The translations under genes and the position numbers were made by a program. 64,000 bases of DNA from Runella zeae DSM 19591 (lineage in GTDB: Bacteria > Bacteroidota > Bacteroidia > Cytophagales > Spirosomataceae). The notes beneath the pieces were generated by a model, which ran no database searches, was not told where the DNA came from, and saw nothing but the letters and a program-made list of their open reading frames with translations. Below, in pieces: positions 17,197-26,700 of this stretch. Every line of letters begins with the position of its first letter. Position 1 is the first letter of the stretch. The stretch lies in assembly GCF_000423565.1 (NCBI RefSeq), contig NZ_KE384036.1, forward strand, positions 434,001-498,000. The letters are read 5' to 3'.

Positions 17197-18483
17197 TTGT
17201 TCGCTTTTTTATATACGCTTTTCATTCGGCTTTCTTACGGGTTAGCACAGGTGGCTGCCCTTTTCCATCCCAAAACCCAAAAATGGGTCAAAGGACAACA
17301 AAACATTTGGAAATCTTTAGCCAAAAGCGATGCTTTTCCCCAAAAAGACACCTCTCGTTCTTCACTTTGCATCTGGTTTCACTCAGCTTCGTTAGGCGAA
17401 TTTGAGCAAGGAAGGCCCGTCATCGAAGCTTGCCGAAAATTATATCCTAACGCCAAAATCGTCCTGACCTTTTTTTCGCCTTCGGGATACGAACACCGCC
17501 AAAATTACGATCAAGTAGATATTATAACCTATTTACCACTTGATACTCCTACCAACGTCTCCCGTTTTTTAGATATTGTACGGCCTGATATTGCTTTGTT
17601 TATTAAATACGAATTTTGGTATCATTACTTATCCGAACTCAAAAAAAGACAAGTTCCAGCCCTACTTTTTTCGGCTATATTTCGCCCCAATCAGCTGTTT
17701 TTTAAATCTTATGGGGGTTTTTATCGAAAGCTTCTTTTTTGTTTAGATACCATTTTAGTGCAAAATCAAGCCTCAGCCCAATTGCTCCAACAGATTCACT
17801 ATCCAAACGTCATAATTGCCGGTGACACCCGCCTCGACCGCGTCGTACAAATCGCCTCACAAGCCCGTAACTACCCTCTCATTAAGGCATTTAAAGGAGA
17901 CAGTCCCTTAATGATAGTAGGCTCCGCTTGGCCCGACGACCTTGATGTGATTATTCCGTTTATTAATCAATTTAGGAAGCCCCTCAAAGTCGTTGTTGCA
18001 CCTCATGAAATCAATGCTGAACAAATAAAAAAATACCAGCAGCAACTACAAGTACCTACGGCCACCTATCTTGAGCAATTGCCCCAAGGGCATATTTCTC
18101 CTGAGACCTGCGTTTTGTTTCTTGATACTGTCGGGATGCTTTCTGCCATGTATCGTTATGCTGATTTTGTGTTTGTGGGGGGAGCTTTCAAAGATGGCCT
18201 GCACAATACCATGGAGCCGGCGGTGTTTGGAATGCCTATTTTTTTTGGTCAACCTTACTTTAAAAAGTTCCAAGAAGCCTTGGATTTGCTACGTTTGGGC
18301 GGGGCTATTACAGTAAAAAATACTCAAGAATTCGAGAAAACTTTCACAGAACTGTATGATGACTTAACTTTGCGGCGCAAAAAAGGCGAAATTTGCCGCA
18401 TTTATGTACACCAAAACAGTGGCGCTACCGAAAAAGTAATGCAGCAAATAAGTCAGATTTTAAATAAAAAGATTTTACGCTAG
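17197..18483 (+). CDS. waaA: 3-deoxy-D-manno-octulosonic acid (Kdo) transferase
   Basis: 428 residues starting at a TTG; no upstream ATG exists in frame, and FAFLYTLFIRLSYGLAQVAAL aligns with the usual N-terminal anchor of the family. The N-terminal domain contains WFHSASLGEFEQGRPVIE (the conserved GE, E68, in the catalytic region) and the second half GGAFKDGLHNTMEPAVFG with FGQPYFKKFQEA, typical of GT30. The enzyme adds Kdo to lipid IVA on the cytoplasmic face of the inner membrane in LPS core synthesis. It stands apart from other LPS genes. Confidence 0.93.
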   Translation: MFAFLYTLFIRLSYGLAQVAALFHPKTQKWVKGQQNIWKSLAKSDAFPQKDTSRSSLCIWFHSASLGEFEQGRPVIEACRKLYPNAKIVLTFFSPSGYEHRQNYDQVDIITYLPLDTPTNVSRFLDIVRPDIALFIKYEFWYHYLSELKKRQVPALLFSAIFRPNQLFFKSYGGFYRKLLFCLDTILVQNQASAQLLQQIHYPNVIIAGDTRLDRVVQIASQARNYPLIKAFKGDSPLMIVGSAWPDDLDVIIPFINQFRKPLKVVVAPHEINAEQIKKYQQQLQVPTATYLEQLPQGHISPETCVLFLDTVGMLSAMYRYADFVFVGGAFKDGLHNTMEPAVFGMPIFFGQPYFKKFQEALDLLRLGGAITVKNTQEFEKTFTELYDDLTLRRKKGEICRIYVHQNSGATEKVMQQISQILNKKILR

Positions 18484-18625
18484 TCTCTAAAACCAAACCC
18501 CTGCTTTAATCGTAATTTATATAAAAGCCTTTTGATTGCGACAAATATCATTTTTTGTGAGTAAAATTTCAGGCTTTTGGGATTATTAACAAAAACAGGA
18601 TAAGCCAATCGCTCATCCCATACAT

Positions 18626-18976
18626 ATGCAAACATCCGATCAAACTCATTGGCTTGCCCGCCTCCAAAACAAATGGGGCTTGAAAAACACTTGGCAAGTA
18701 ATCGCAGTCTTACTGACTTTCACTTTTGCAGGCTCTTCCGTAGTATGGTTCCGAAAAGGGTTATTTTATCTTCTCGGCTATGACGAAACTACCCCTTTCT
18801 GGCTCAAAACCGTCACTTATCTTATCTTCATTTTCCCAACCTACCAAACGCTTCTGCTTCTTTATGGTTTTTTGTTTGGTCAGTTTAGTTTCTTTTGGGA
18901 AAAAGAAAAAAAGATGATTGCGTGGATTAAAAACAAAATCAATGGCAAAAAAGCCGTTGTGGGAGAAAAAGCTTAG
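18626..18976 (+). CDS. Small membrane protein (DUF6787-like), function unknown
   Basis: 116 residues. An N-terminal amphipathic segment (WLARLQNKWGLKN) is followed by two transmembrane helices (WQVIAVLLTFTFAGSSVVWF and TVTYLIFIFPTYQTLLLLYG) and a basic tail (KKMIAWIKNKINGKK). It resembles small conserved membrane proteins of Bacteroidota sometimes annotated DUF6787; I am not certain of that name. No catalytic motif. It stands 142 bp after waaA on the same strand. Confidence 0.65.
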   Translation: MQTSDQTHWLARLQNKWGLKNTWQVIAVLLTFTFAGSSVVWFRKGLFYLLGYDETTPFWLKTVTYLIFIFPTYQTLLLLYGFLFGQFSFFWEKEKKMIAWIKNKINGKKAVVGEKA

Positions 18977-19009
18977 TAAACCACACAGGGCATATTGGTA
19001 GATTTTCAG

Positions 19010-19036
19010 ATATACTCAATAGCATTTTGAGTATAT
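19010..19036. promoter_or_regulatory. Inverted repeat overlapping a promoter (operator candidate)
   Basis: Arms ATATACTCAA and TTGAGTATAT (10 bp, perfect) with a 7-nt spacer. The right arm contains the first five bases of a TATATTTG -7 element (19032-19039), so a bound protein would block the polymerase. Confidence 0.5.
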
Positions 19037-19039
19037 TTG
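19032..19039 (+). promoter_or_regulatory. -7 promoter element (TATATTTG)
   Basis: Matches TAnnTTTG, 22 bp before the ATG at 19061, so a short leader is expected. Confidence 0.5.
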
Positions 19040-19060
19040 TGCCGGCTTATTTATTCGTCA

Positions 19061-19450
19061 ATGTCCTCTAAACGGTACATAGTGCTTTCTCTTTTAGTGC
19101 TTATCAGTTTCAAATCGCTGGTGGTACCGTTTATTTATTTGGATTTTGAATTGCGCAAAGAATACATCATCCAAAACCTCTGCCAAAATCGCTTCAATCC
19201 CCAATTACACTGCGATGGTAAATGCTACTTGGCCAAGCAGCTCAAAAAAGTAGCCCAAGAACACGCCCGCGACGCGGCTCAAAAACAAAGCGAAAGCACC
19301 AAAAAACTTCTCCTAGAAATATTTGAAATTCTTCCTCCTGAGCTTCATCTTGAGAAAGTATTTCACGAAAAGACATTGATTTTTTTTTATTTTCACTCCT
19401 CTATCCAAAAAGGCTTTACTTTAACACCTCTCATGCCTCCTGTTGCCTAG
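19061..19450 (+). CDS. Small membrane-anchored protein with CDGKC motif, function unknown
   Basis: 129 residues from the ATG at 19061 (a TTG eight codons upstream lies inside the -7 element and is unlikely). It starts with a hydrophobic helix (KRYIVLSLLVLISFKSLVVPFIY), then YIIQNLCQNRFNPQLHCDGKCYLAKQLKK, with three cysteines, and a Lys/Gln-rich helix. The pattern NLCxNxxxPxxHCDGKCYLxK occurs in short uncharacterised envelope proteins of Bacteroidota. The cysteines could bind metal or form a disulfide. The 3' end is proline-rich. An operator-like repeat overlaps its promoter; the lipoprotein at 19517 follows by 66 bp. Confidence 0.7.
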   Translation: MSSKRYIVLSLLVLISFKSLVVPFIYLDFELRKEYIIQNLCQNRFNPQLHCDGKCYLAKQLKKVAQEHARDAAQKQSESTKKLLLEIFEILPPELHLEKVFHEKTLIFFYFHSSIQKGFTLTPLMPPVA

Positions 19451-19516
19451 TGTATCTATCTCAGACAGAGTTTTTTAGTCAACAATTTTTGTTTCAACTA
19501 GGCAATCCACATTTCA

Positions 19517-19957
19517 ATGAAAATCCAGTCATTGCTTATAGCAGTAGCTATAAGTATCGCTTCTTGTCAAACCCAAGAACAAAAACAAATCGACACCCTC
19601 GAAAAAGAGGTAATGATGATTCATGATGCTGTCATGCCCAAAATGGGCGAATTGGTAGCTTTGCAAAGCACCCTCAGCAAGCACATTGCTTATACTGACA
19701 GTCTTCTCAAAATCACCCCCAGTGATACCTCTCTCCAAAATACCCTGAAGCAATCTACCATGCTTGCTACTGACCTCAAAAAGGCCGATGATGGTATGAT
19801 GAATTGGATGCACCAATACAAAGGTGATTCGCTCAAAAAGCTTCCTCCAAAAGAGGCTATCCAAGCACTTACCAACGAAAAAATAAAAATCGAACAAGTA
19901 AGCGACGATATGTTGAAAAGTATTGAAGACGCTCAACAATTATTAAAAAAGCAGTGA
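19517..19957 (+). CDS. Lipoprotein, mostly helical (function unknown)
   Basis: 146 residues with a lipoprotein signal (MKIQSLLIAVAISIASCQ; lipobox ASC). The rest is charged and helical (KQIDTLEKEVMMIHDAVMPKMGEL ... DDGMMNWMHQYKG), a pattern often annotated loosely as viral A-type inclusion-like in Bacteroidota. It probably sits in the periplasm attached to a membrane. It follows the small CDGKC protein and may share its transcript. Confidence 0.7.
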   Translation: MKIQSLLIAVAISIASCQTQEQKQIDTLEKEVMMIHDAVMPKMGELVALQSTLSKHIAYTDSLLKITPSDTSLQNTLKQSTMLATDLKKADDGMMNWMHQYKGDSLKKLPPKEAIQALTNEKIKIEQVSDDMLKSIEDAQQLLKKQ

Positions 19958-20053
19958 AGAATACCCAAAAAGCGGTGATTGTTTCGCAATTAGTCTCAGA
20001 TTTATAAGAGGCTTTTTGTACATTTGAGTGCATTGATATTCAAAAATCAGTAC

Positions 20054-20236
20054 AAGGCTGTCTCAAAAGTCTAGTAGTACCAAATTATCTTCGGTGTCTA
20101 TTCAACCTCACCCCCTAAATCCCCCTCTCCTTTCAGTAGAGGGGGACTTTTAAAGCCCTTCTCCTGGCAGGAGAAGGGTTGGGATGAGGTTAAAACCAAA
20201 GAATATTTTGTGCCCTGTTACTTTTGAGACAGCCTT
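20054..20236. mobile_element. MITE-like element with 17-bp terminal inverted repeats
   Basis: Left end AAGGCTGTCTCAAAAGT (20054-20070) and right end ACTTTTGAGACAGCCTT (20220-20236) are perfect inverted repeats, 183 bp apart outer to outer. The interior has no coding potential but contains CCTCACCCCCTAAATCCCC ... GAGGGGGAC and CTTCTCC ... GGAGAAGGG hairpins. GGCTGTCTCAAAA-type ends are common in IS elements of Bacteroidota, so this is probably a non-autonomous derivative. No target-site duplication is obvious. Its right end is 35 bp before the DinB-family gene. Confidence 0.7.
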
Positions 20237-20271
20237 ATTTTATCCATCACAACACTAAAAGCAATTTATTC

Positions 20272-20820
20272 ATGAAAATCAGCCGTAAATCAGCCATCCA
20301 CACCCTCACGGGAAGCTTACTCTCCATTCCTTTTGTGGGAATGTCGCGCAGTCGCAAAGACCTTCAAAATTTTAGTCAAGAGTTTTCAAGCGCATGGAAA
20401 CGCTCATTAGATTATACTGTCACTGTTTTTAATCAAATGCCAGAAGAGCATTTGGACTATAAATACACGCCTGAGTCCTTCTCATTTCGTACCCAATTTG
20501 TGCATTGCATTGTGTTTTCTTCTCTTCAGTTTGCGGGTCGATTGGAAATCAAAAATCCTTATGAAAACAAAAAAGATTGGAACAAACTCACCAAAGCTCA
20601 GTTGGCTGACGAAATCAAAGGATTTTATGCATGGGTCGAAAAGGTAGCTAGTGAAGTTTCTCCCGAACGCCTTGCCAAAGAGGAGGCTTTTGCGGGCGGA
20701 AAACTCCAAGTATGGCAATTTTTTTATGCCATGGAAAACCACATCATTCACCATCGAGGCCAAGCTATCTGCTATCTCCGCCTAAAGGGAATCACGCCCG
20801 AAGGCTACGTGGGTTGGTAA
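20272..20820 (+). CDS. DinB-family protein with signal sequence
   Basis: 182 residues from the ATG at 20272; an upstream in-frame TTG falls in the mobile element. The start MKISRKSAIHTLTGSLLSIP is a Tat/Sec-like leader, unusual for this family. The four-helix DinB/YfiT-like domain follows: FVHCIVFSSLQFAG and the end AMENHIIHHRGQAICYLRLKGITP, with His residues of the metal site. Members are thiol transferases or metal hydrolases of uncertain role. Its upstream region is now the MITE, which may have replaced its original promoter. Confidence 0.82.
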   Translation: MKISRKSAIHTLTGSLLSIPFVGMSRSRKDLQNFSQEFSSAWKRSLDYTVTVFNQMPEEHLDYKYTPESFSFRTQFVHCIVFSSLQFAGRLEIKNPYENKKDWNKLTKAQLADEIKGFYAWVEKVASEVSPERLAKEEAFAGGKLQVWQFFYAMENHIIHHRGQAICYLRLKGITPEGYVGW

Positions 20821-20899
20821 CCTAAACATAATTTCAAATTCATCAATTGAAGGGGATCATTATTTAGTTTTGTAAAGCAACTAGTTTAATAAATGTAAA

Positions 20900-21970
20900 A
20901 TGACGAAAGTACTTTTCTTGGTGCAAGGGGAGGGACGTGGGCATTTGACCCAAGCCATTTCGATGAGTCAGCTACTACGCGAGGCTGGGCATGAGGTAGT
21001 AGCCGTATTGGTGGGAGGTCCACAAGACCGCCCCGTTCCTGCTTTTTTTCAAGACCAAATCAACGCTCCCGTAGAGGCTTTTGCCAGTCCTAATCTCGTT
21101 TTTAGCGGCGCTGGCAAAGTAGATTTCACCAAAACCGTAGTACATCATTTACCCCACATCGGGCGTTTTTTAGGAAGTTTGAAACAAATAGACACGGCCA
21201 TTCAACGCTATCAGCCTGAGCTTATTCTCAATTTTTACGAAATTTTATGCGGATTTTATAACCTCTTTTATCGTCCTTCTATTCCTACGTTTTGTATTGG
21301 GCATCAGTATCTTTTTTTTCATCCTGATTTTAAGTTTCCCCCGCAAAAAAAATTAGACCGTTTTTTAGTCAATCTTAATACAAGGTTTACGGCCATAGGA
21401 GCAAAAAAACGCCTGGCACTATCGTTTGATGCGCTGCCCGACCAGCCATCTAAGGAGCTTTGGGTGGTTTCTCCCTTACTCCGTCGGGATATTCGGACGT
21501 TGACGGTAGACCAAAAAGCTTTTATTTTAATTTATCTCAATCATCCCTCTTTGTTTTCACAGATTCAAGAGTGGCATCGACAAAACCCCGATGTTGAAAT
21601 ACATTGTTTTTGGAGCAAACCCGATGCTCCCCCAGAAGAAAAAGTCAGCCCTAATCTGACCTTACATAAACTCGACGGGGTGAAGTTTTTAGAAATGATG
21701 TCACAGTGTAAAGCCCTTGTGACCACGGCGGGATTTGAATCGGTATGTGAAGCAATGTATCTGGACAAACCCGTGATGGTAGTTCCGATTCATTATGAGC
21801 AAGCCTGCAATGCCGCTGATACTGAGCGCGTAGGCGGAGGCGTCGCTGCGGCGGCTTTCGACCTTTCAGTTCTGATGAAATACTTACCTCATCATCGGCC
21901 TGTAGGAAATAATTTTAGAAAATGGTGCGGAGAAGGGGAAAAGAAATGGCTAAAACACTTTGAACTTTAA
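20900..21970 (+). CDS. Glycosyltransferase, MurG/GT28-like
   Basis: 356 residues. The N-terminus MTKVLFLVQGEGRGHLTQAISM has the glycine-rich acceptor-side loop of the GT28/UGT superfamily (GEGRGHL). The C-terminal half has VTTAGFESVCEAMYLDKPVMVVPIHYEQACNA, the donor-binding pattern (GFESVCEA, P, Q). GT-B enzymes of this group transfer sugars to lipids or polysaccharide intermediates; the acceptor is not clear. Related proteins are simply annotated 'glycosyltransferase family protein'. It ends at a strong terminator. Confidence 0.82.
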   Translation: MTKVLFLVQGEGRGHLTQAISMSQLLREAGHEVVAVLVGGPQDRPVPAFFQDQINAPVEAFASPNLVFSGAGKVDFTKTVVHHLPHIGRFLGSLKQIDTAIQRYQPELILNFYEILCGFYNLFYRPSIPTFCIGHQYLFFHPDFKFPPQKKLDRFLVNLNTRFTAIGAKKRLALSFDALPDQPSKELWVVSPLLRRDIRTLTVDQKAFILIYLNHPSLFSQIQEWHRQNPDVEIHCFWSKPDAPPEEKVSPNLTLHKLDGVKFLEMMSQCKALVTTAGFESVCEAMYLDKPVMVVPIHYEQACNAADTERVGGGVAAAAFDLSVLMKYLPHHRPVGNNFRKWCGEGEKKWLKHFEL

Positions 21971-21974
21971 CAAA

Positions 21975-22007
21975 AACCACCTACCTGCCTATCGCGAGTA
22001 GGTGGTT
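21975..22007. terminator. Rho-independent terminator
   Basis: 10-bp stem AACCACCTAC / GTAGGTGGTT with a 13-nt loop, followed by AGTTTTTTTAG on the plus strand and AAAAAC complement on the other, between two convergent genes. Confidence 0.75.
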
Positions 22008-22014
22008 AGTTTTT

Positions 22015-22413
22015 TTAGCGACGACGGCGGCGATTACCATCTCCGCGAGGTCCGCGTTTTTGGCGCTCAGAAGCTTGCCATTCTTGGTACTTTTTGTACT
22101 GTTCTTCACTCAAAACACCCTTCATGCTCGTCTGAAATTTTTCATTAACTCCTTTCATACTACTGCGCATTGCTTCGCGGTCTCCCGCATTGGCTTCCCT
22201 GATTTTAAGGGCTTCTTGGGTGCGCGCCAATTCCAAATCATAGATTTTTTTGGTGGTAGCATCATCAAGCGTCAATGCTTGTTTCAAATCTGCCGAAACG
22301 CGCTCTGCACGTTTTTCGGGATTCATCTGACCACGCTGGGCAAAGGTTGTAAATTGAGCACCAATAGCCAAAGCTACTACCAACAGGGTGCGAATCATTT
22401 GTGTTTTTTTCAT
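22015..22413 (-). CDS. DUF4890-like small secreted protein
   Basis: 132 residues with signal peptide (cleavage near TTFAQ). The body is helical: MNPEKRAERVSADLKQALTL, DDATTKKIYDLELARTQEAL, then GVLSEEQYKKYQEW and a run of arginines at the C-terminus (GNRRRRR). The KxxxxLxLxxxQxxKIY plan and final basic tail match DUF4890/Spy-like helical periplasmic proteins, proposed to bind other proteins or cations. It stands alone, convergent to the glycosyltransferase. Confidence 0.75.
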   Translation of the reverse strand: MKKTQMIRTLLVVALAIGAQFTTFAQRGQMNPEKRAERVSADLKQALTLDDATTKKIYDLELARTQEALKIREANAGDREAMRSSMKGVNEKFQTSMKGVLSEEQYKKYQEWQASERQKRGPRGDGNRRRRR

Positions 22414-22693
22414 GGTTTTCTGTTTACCGCCTCAGCGGCTGTTTTTTGTTTCGTAAGCTTTGATGTAGAAGTCATACGAAGGTTTAATGCTGCTCTTATT
22501 TTTAATTAGAACGAAGGCTTACGCAAATTTCCATTTAAGACATTGAATGTCAGTCAAATCCTTATGAAGGTTTGAAATCTTTACATGGGTTTTAACAAAT
22601 TAGCTATTTGATTGCTTTAGCATTTAAGTTTTGGTCAAACAAATTCTTCGCAAAATAGTTGAATCCAAAAACACTTAATTATACACTCACCCC

Positions 22694-22969
22694 ATGAACT
22701 TGACCCCTCAAGACCTTGACCGCATCGTACAAATGGCGTGGGAAGACCGTACTCCTTTTGAGGCTATAAAAGCCCAATTTGGGTTGGCGGAGAAAGATGT
22801 TATCGCGCTGATGCGTCAAGAGATGAAGCGTAGTAGTTTTGAAATGTGGCGCAAACGAATGAACGGACGCAACACAAAGCACCGCTCTTTGCGAGCCCTT
22901 GATATAGAGCGATTTCATTGTTCGCAACAGCGTAGCATTAGTGCCAACAAAATCGCTAAACGCGGATAA
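22694..22969 (+). CDS. TIGR03643 family protein (DUF2805)
   Basis: 91 residues, small and basic. It begins MNLTPQDLDRIVQMAWEDRT, then FGLAEKDVIALMRQEMKRSSFEMWRKRM, the signature of the TIGR03643/DUF2805 family, and ends with RSISANKI. The middle resembles a helix-turn-helix. The function is unknown. It is the first of three consecutive small genes (TIGR03643, DUF429-like, DUF2256) that have 15- and 1-bp gaps. Confidence 0.85.
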   Translation: MNLTPQDLDRIVQMAWEDRTPFEAIKAQFGLAEKDVIALMRQEMKRSSFEMWRKRMNGRNTKHRSLRALDIERFHCSQQRSISANKIAKRG

Positions 22970-22984
22970 ACCAACACATTCAAT

Positions 22985-23581
22985 TTGGATATACGTACTT
23001 TTGCGGGGATTGATTACGGCGCCAAAACATCTGGAAATACCGTAATTTGCTATCATGATGGCCAATATCTCCTTTTTTTTGATGCTCTCAAAAAAGACGC
23101 GGATTCATTCATTTTTGAGTGGATGCATCAAAACCCATTGGTTTCAAACCTTTTTTTGGATGCGCCTCTTTCCTTACCTGCTGTCTATTTTCAGCGTGCG
23201 GGTTTTGTCAATTATCACTATCGCCAATGCGACCTTGCCTTAAAAGCTATGTCGCCCCTATTTTTGGGAGGATTGACAGCGCGCGCCATGGAATTAACCC
23301 AAAAATTGAGTTCGGCTCTGAATATCAAAACCTATGAAGTTTACCCAAAAGCACTGGCTCAATTGTGGCTAGGAAATAGCTATCACAAAAAACTTTCGGT
23401 TTTTGAAATGGAGCAATTATGTGAAATTTTAATCCAAAAACACCCTTCTTTGTCTTTAGCACATCTTCCTCATAATCAGCACCAATTCGATGCTTTTCTG
23501 GCTTGGTTGTCGGGTTATCGCTTTGTGAACGAGCAGCACCTGACTTTTGGGGAGACCGATGAGGGCCTTATTATTGTTTGA
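22985..23581 (+). CDS. DUF429-like protein (RNase H-fold predicted)
   Basis: 198 residues from a TTG; no nearby ATG in frame. The start [20 protein letters not shown] has the G-I-D motif and the later [13 protein letters not shown] that typify DUF429, a family predicted to adopt an RNase H-like nuclease fold with Asp residues (D10, D59 region). The end [18 protein letters not shown] is another conserved Asp-containing helix. The molecular role is unknown. It overlaps in operon with TIGR03643 upstream and DUF2256 downstream. Confidence 0.78.
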   Translation: MDIRTFAGIDYGAKTSGNTVICYHDGQYLLFFDALKKDADSFIFEWMHQNPLVSNLFLDAPLSLPAVYFQRAGFVNYHYRQCDLALKAMSPLFLGGLTARAMELTQKLSSALNIKTYEVYPKALAQLWLGNSYHKKLSVFEMEQLCEILIQKHPSLSLAHLPHNQHQFDAFLAWLSGYRFVNEQHLTFGETDEGLIIV

Positions 23582-23582
23582 T

Positions 23583-23741
23583 ATGAAAAACGTAAAAAAA
23601 GAGAATTTACCTCAAAAGGTATGTACCGTTTGTGGTAGGCCTTTTGTGTGGCGCAAAAAATGGGAAAAAGTCTGGGAAGAAGTAAAATATTGTAGCGAAC
23701 GCTGTCGCCAAAATCGGGCAAGTGTAGGGAAAACGATTTGA
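23583..23741 (+). CDS. DUF2256 zinc-ribbon-like protein
   Basis: 52 residues from the ATG at 23583, one base after the previous stop. The sequence carries [18 protein letters not shown], then [10 protein letters not shown]: a CxxC ... CxxxC zinc-binding pattern, the whole of DUF2256. The short length is normal for the family. Function unknown; in other genomes this family is often found near photolyase/cryptochrome genes (from memory, not checked here). Confidence 0.88.
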   Translation: MKNVKKENLPQKVCTVCGRPFVWRKKWEKVWEEVKYCSERCRQNRASVGKTI

Positions 23742-23764
23742 GCGCTGTTTACGATAAACAACGC
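23742..23764. terminator. Weak hairpin between convergent genes
   Basis: Stem GCGCTGTTTA / TAAACAACGC (one C-A mismatch, a G-U wobble on the minus strand) with a 3-nt loop between the DUF2256 gene and the convergent dehydrogenase gene. No T-run is visible, so termination is uncertain. Confidence 0.35.
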
Positions 23765-23785
23765 CCAAACCGATTTACCCCCATA

Positions 23786-26700
23786 CTAACGCATAATGAG
23801 TCTTGTCTGAGCAGGAGAAGTATCGGCCTCTTGCAGCTGAATACTTAAGGAATTGGTAGAGTTTGTAGCACGATCAATCGCCAACGTAATCGTGTGTACA
23901 CCTTGTGGCAATTCGGTCACAATCCCGTATTGTCCTATTTTCAAAGGTTTAGTCCCTGCCCATGCGCTCACGCCATCAGTCGAATTGAAAGAAAAGTTCA
24001 CATTTCCTTTGTTGAGTACTTCAATGTCGAACTTCACAAAACTGTATTTTTTGGTCGCATTTACTTCCACAATCGGCAGTTCATTCAAGGGCAAATCTCC
24101 TGCCACTTTGCTGTAACCTGGCAACAAAGAAAGTTTGGCATTGTCTTTAGCCACATAATTTACGCCTTCTTCTTTGAGTTTGCGAGTTAGTTCTTTGGCG
24201 GCAAAGACAGTTTCCCAATGACGAACAAAGCGGGTGTTGGGTACACGAAACTTACCCGATTCTCCTAGTTTTGAAAGAAAACTAACAAGGTTGATAAAAT
24301 CTTGCTTGTCCAAATCGGCAGTAAGTCCTGCGGGCATGAGCGAGCCCGGCACTTTTTCCATTAGTTCCATTTGGCTTTTTGGAATCGATACTTTTTTACC
24401 CAATACATCACGAATCACTACCTCCGATGTCCCTTCGCTCACTAAGTAGCCCATCATTTCACTACCGTCTTTTTTCACAACTCGCTTCAAGTCGTATCCT
24501 TCTTTGATAGATTCGTTAGGTGCCAAAATCGAACGGATAATTGTCTCTACGGGCGAGCTAGTCCCCAAACTGCTCAAATCAGGCCCAATAGCACCACCCG
24601 CGCCACCGATAGCATGACAAGATTGGCAATTGGTCGAAGTTTTACGAAATATCAATTCCCCTTTTTCGGGGTCGCCCGATTCCTTAATCGTTTTGGCCAA
24701 AGATGCCAACTCCTGCTTGTTGAGTTCTTGCGGCATACGCTCCGGAGGCAGTGTACCACCCGAAGCCTCCAACCCTTGCTTGAGAAGTACGACTTCTGCG
24801 TCTTTTTGGCGGTTAGCATTCACCTGCCGTTGCACTATTCGACGTCCTACTTTGGCAAACTCTTCAGGAATTTTTTGATTTGACAAGGTCTCACCCAAGG
24901 CTTTCATGGCTTGTTTGTTAGCCACAAAAGCCTGAAATAAATCAGACACATCGGTACCAGCGGGTAAGTTTCTCAAAACCCCTACTCCTACTTGTGCGGC
25001 TTCATTGGCATCTGTAGAGACCAATTGCGCAGCGGCCAAGAGTCGCAGCTCAGGCGTATTTTTTGCGGTGGTCATTTCAAGCAGCATCGCTTTGGCATTT
25101 GGATTCATGTTGGCTAATGAAGCCAATGCTGTCTTCTTGATATTTTTTTCACCAGTTTGTACCAAAGTCGTCAGTTGCGGTTTCAAATCTTCCAATTTCC
25201 ACAACCCAATCAGTCGAATAGCACTTAGGGCCACTGCTTCGTCTGAATGATTGATGAAAGTAGCAATGCGGCTAAGATTTTGAGTGGGTTTTATTTGCCG
25301 CTGTTTTACGGCATCTTCAAGGCCTGCGAGCTGTGCCAGCAGGATTGAACTATTGGGGGTTTTGGTGGCTTTATCAAGCAATATTTCGATTTCTATGTCC
25401 CCTCCTCTTTTGGCCACCACTCCAATCACATCCTTTTCGTAGCTTTCGGGTACTTTATTTTGGGCATATAACTGTGCCAAACGTGCGGTAGCTTCGGGGC
25501 TATTTACCGACTTGAGGGCATAAACTGTTTTTTTATCATCTCCCAAAAACGAAGGTTCAGTTTTTACGCGCTTAGCCCAAGCAGGTTCAAGTTCGCGGAC
25601 GGTCTGCCAAAGAGCAAAATCCAAAAATTCGTCCATTGGGGCATCCAATACCGTCAGTGCTGCGCGAGCAGATTCGGCCGTGGGAAGTTTTCTTAAAGCA
25701 ATCACTGCTTCTAAGCGCACTTGTGCATGAGGGTCAGCCACGGCTTTGGCCAACAAAGCTTCTGGCTTCGAAATTTTATTGTACCAAAATCCAAGCGCAC
25801 GAAGGCCCGCTGCCCGCGCTTGATGATTTTTGGCATTAAGCAAGCTCAAAAGCAGTTTTTCGTTGACTACGTCCAGAGATTGATATACCCACAGTGCTTC
25901 CAACAACTGATGTTCATAATTAGCATCTTGCGGGTTAAGTCCAGCTACCCATTTTTCGAGAGAAGGCACTACTTTGGCCGCGCCATGTCCCTTAAGTACT
26001 TGTTTGGCTTGTCCACGCGTCCAATCTTCGGGCGATTTGAGTGCGCTCAACAGTTCGTCGATTGAAGCTTTCGATAATTTAGGCGTTTTGAGCAAGGGGC
26101 GGTTTTTGGCTGTAATGCGCCAAATACGGCCATGTTGTTGGTCGCGACGAGGGTCATAAAAATCCACTTCTCCGTGTTGGATGATAGGATTATACCAATC
26201 TGCCACGTAAATAGCCCCATCAGGCCCTACCGAAATATCTACGGGACGAAAGGCCACGTGATCGGTCCAGAGTAGGTCTTCGGCTTGTTTAGATACATAC
26301 CCGCTGCCCTGCTCTTCTAGCCTAAATCGATTGACCCGATTGGCGCGGAAGTCGTTTGTAATCAAGCTTCCTGCCCATGCTTCTGGCAAATGTCGCCCCG
26401 ATACAATATCCAGGCCACAATGTTTGGGCTGCCCCGGGTTCAACCCCCGAATGATTCTTTCGGCCTTAGGGGCGGTTACAAAAGTAGCGCCCGGAAAAGC
26501 AAAATTGATACCTTCTCCGCCCGCTCCGTCGGTAAGGAATGATTGTCCCCAACGGTCAAAAATCAGCCCCCAAGGATTGATAAGGCCACGTGCATAAATA
26601 TCCAAATCAAGAGTCTGAGGATTGAGCTGCCATACGCCTCCCCCTTCTAGCCGTTTGATGCCAGAAGGCGTTTCGATGTGGCTATAGATATAAATCGATT

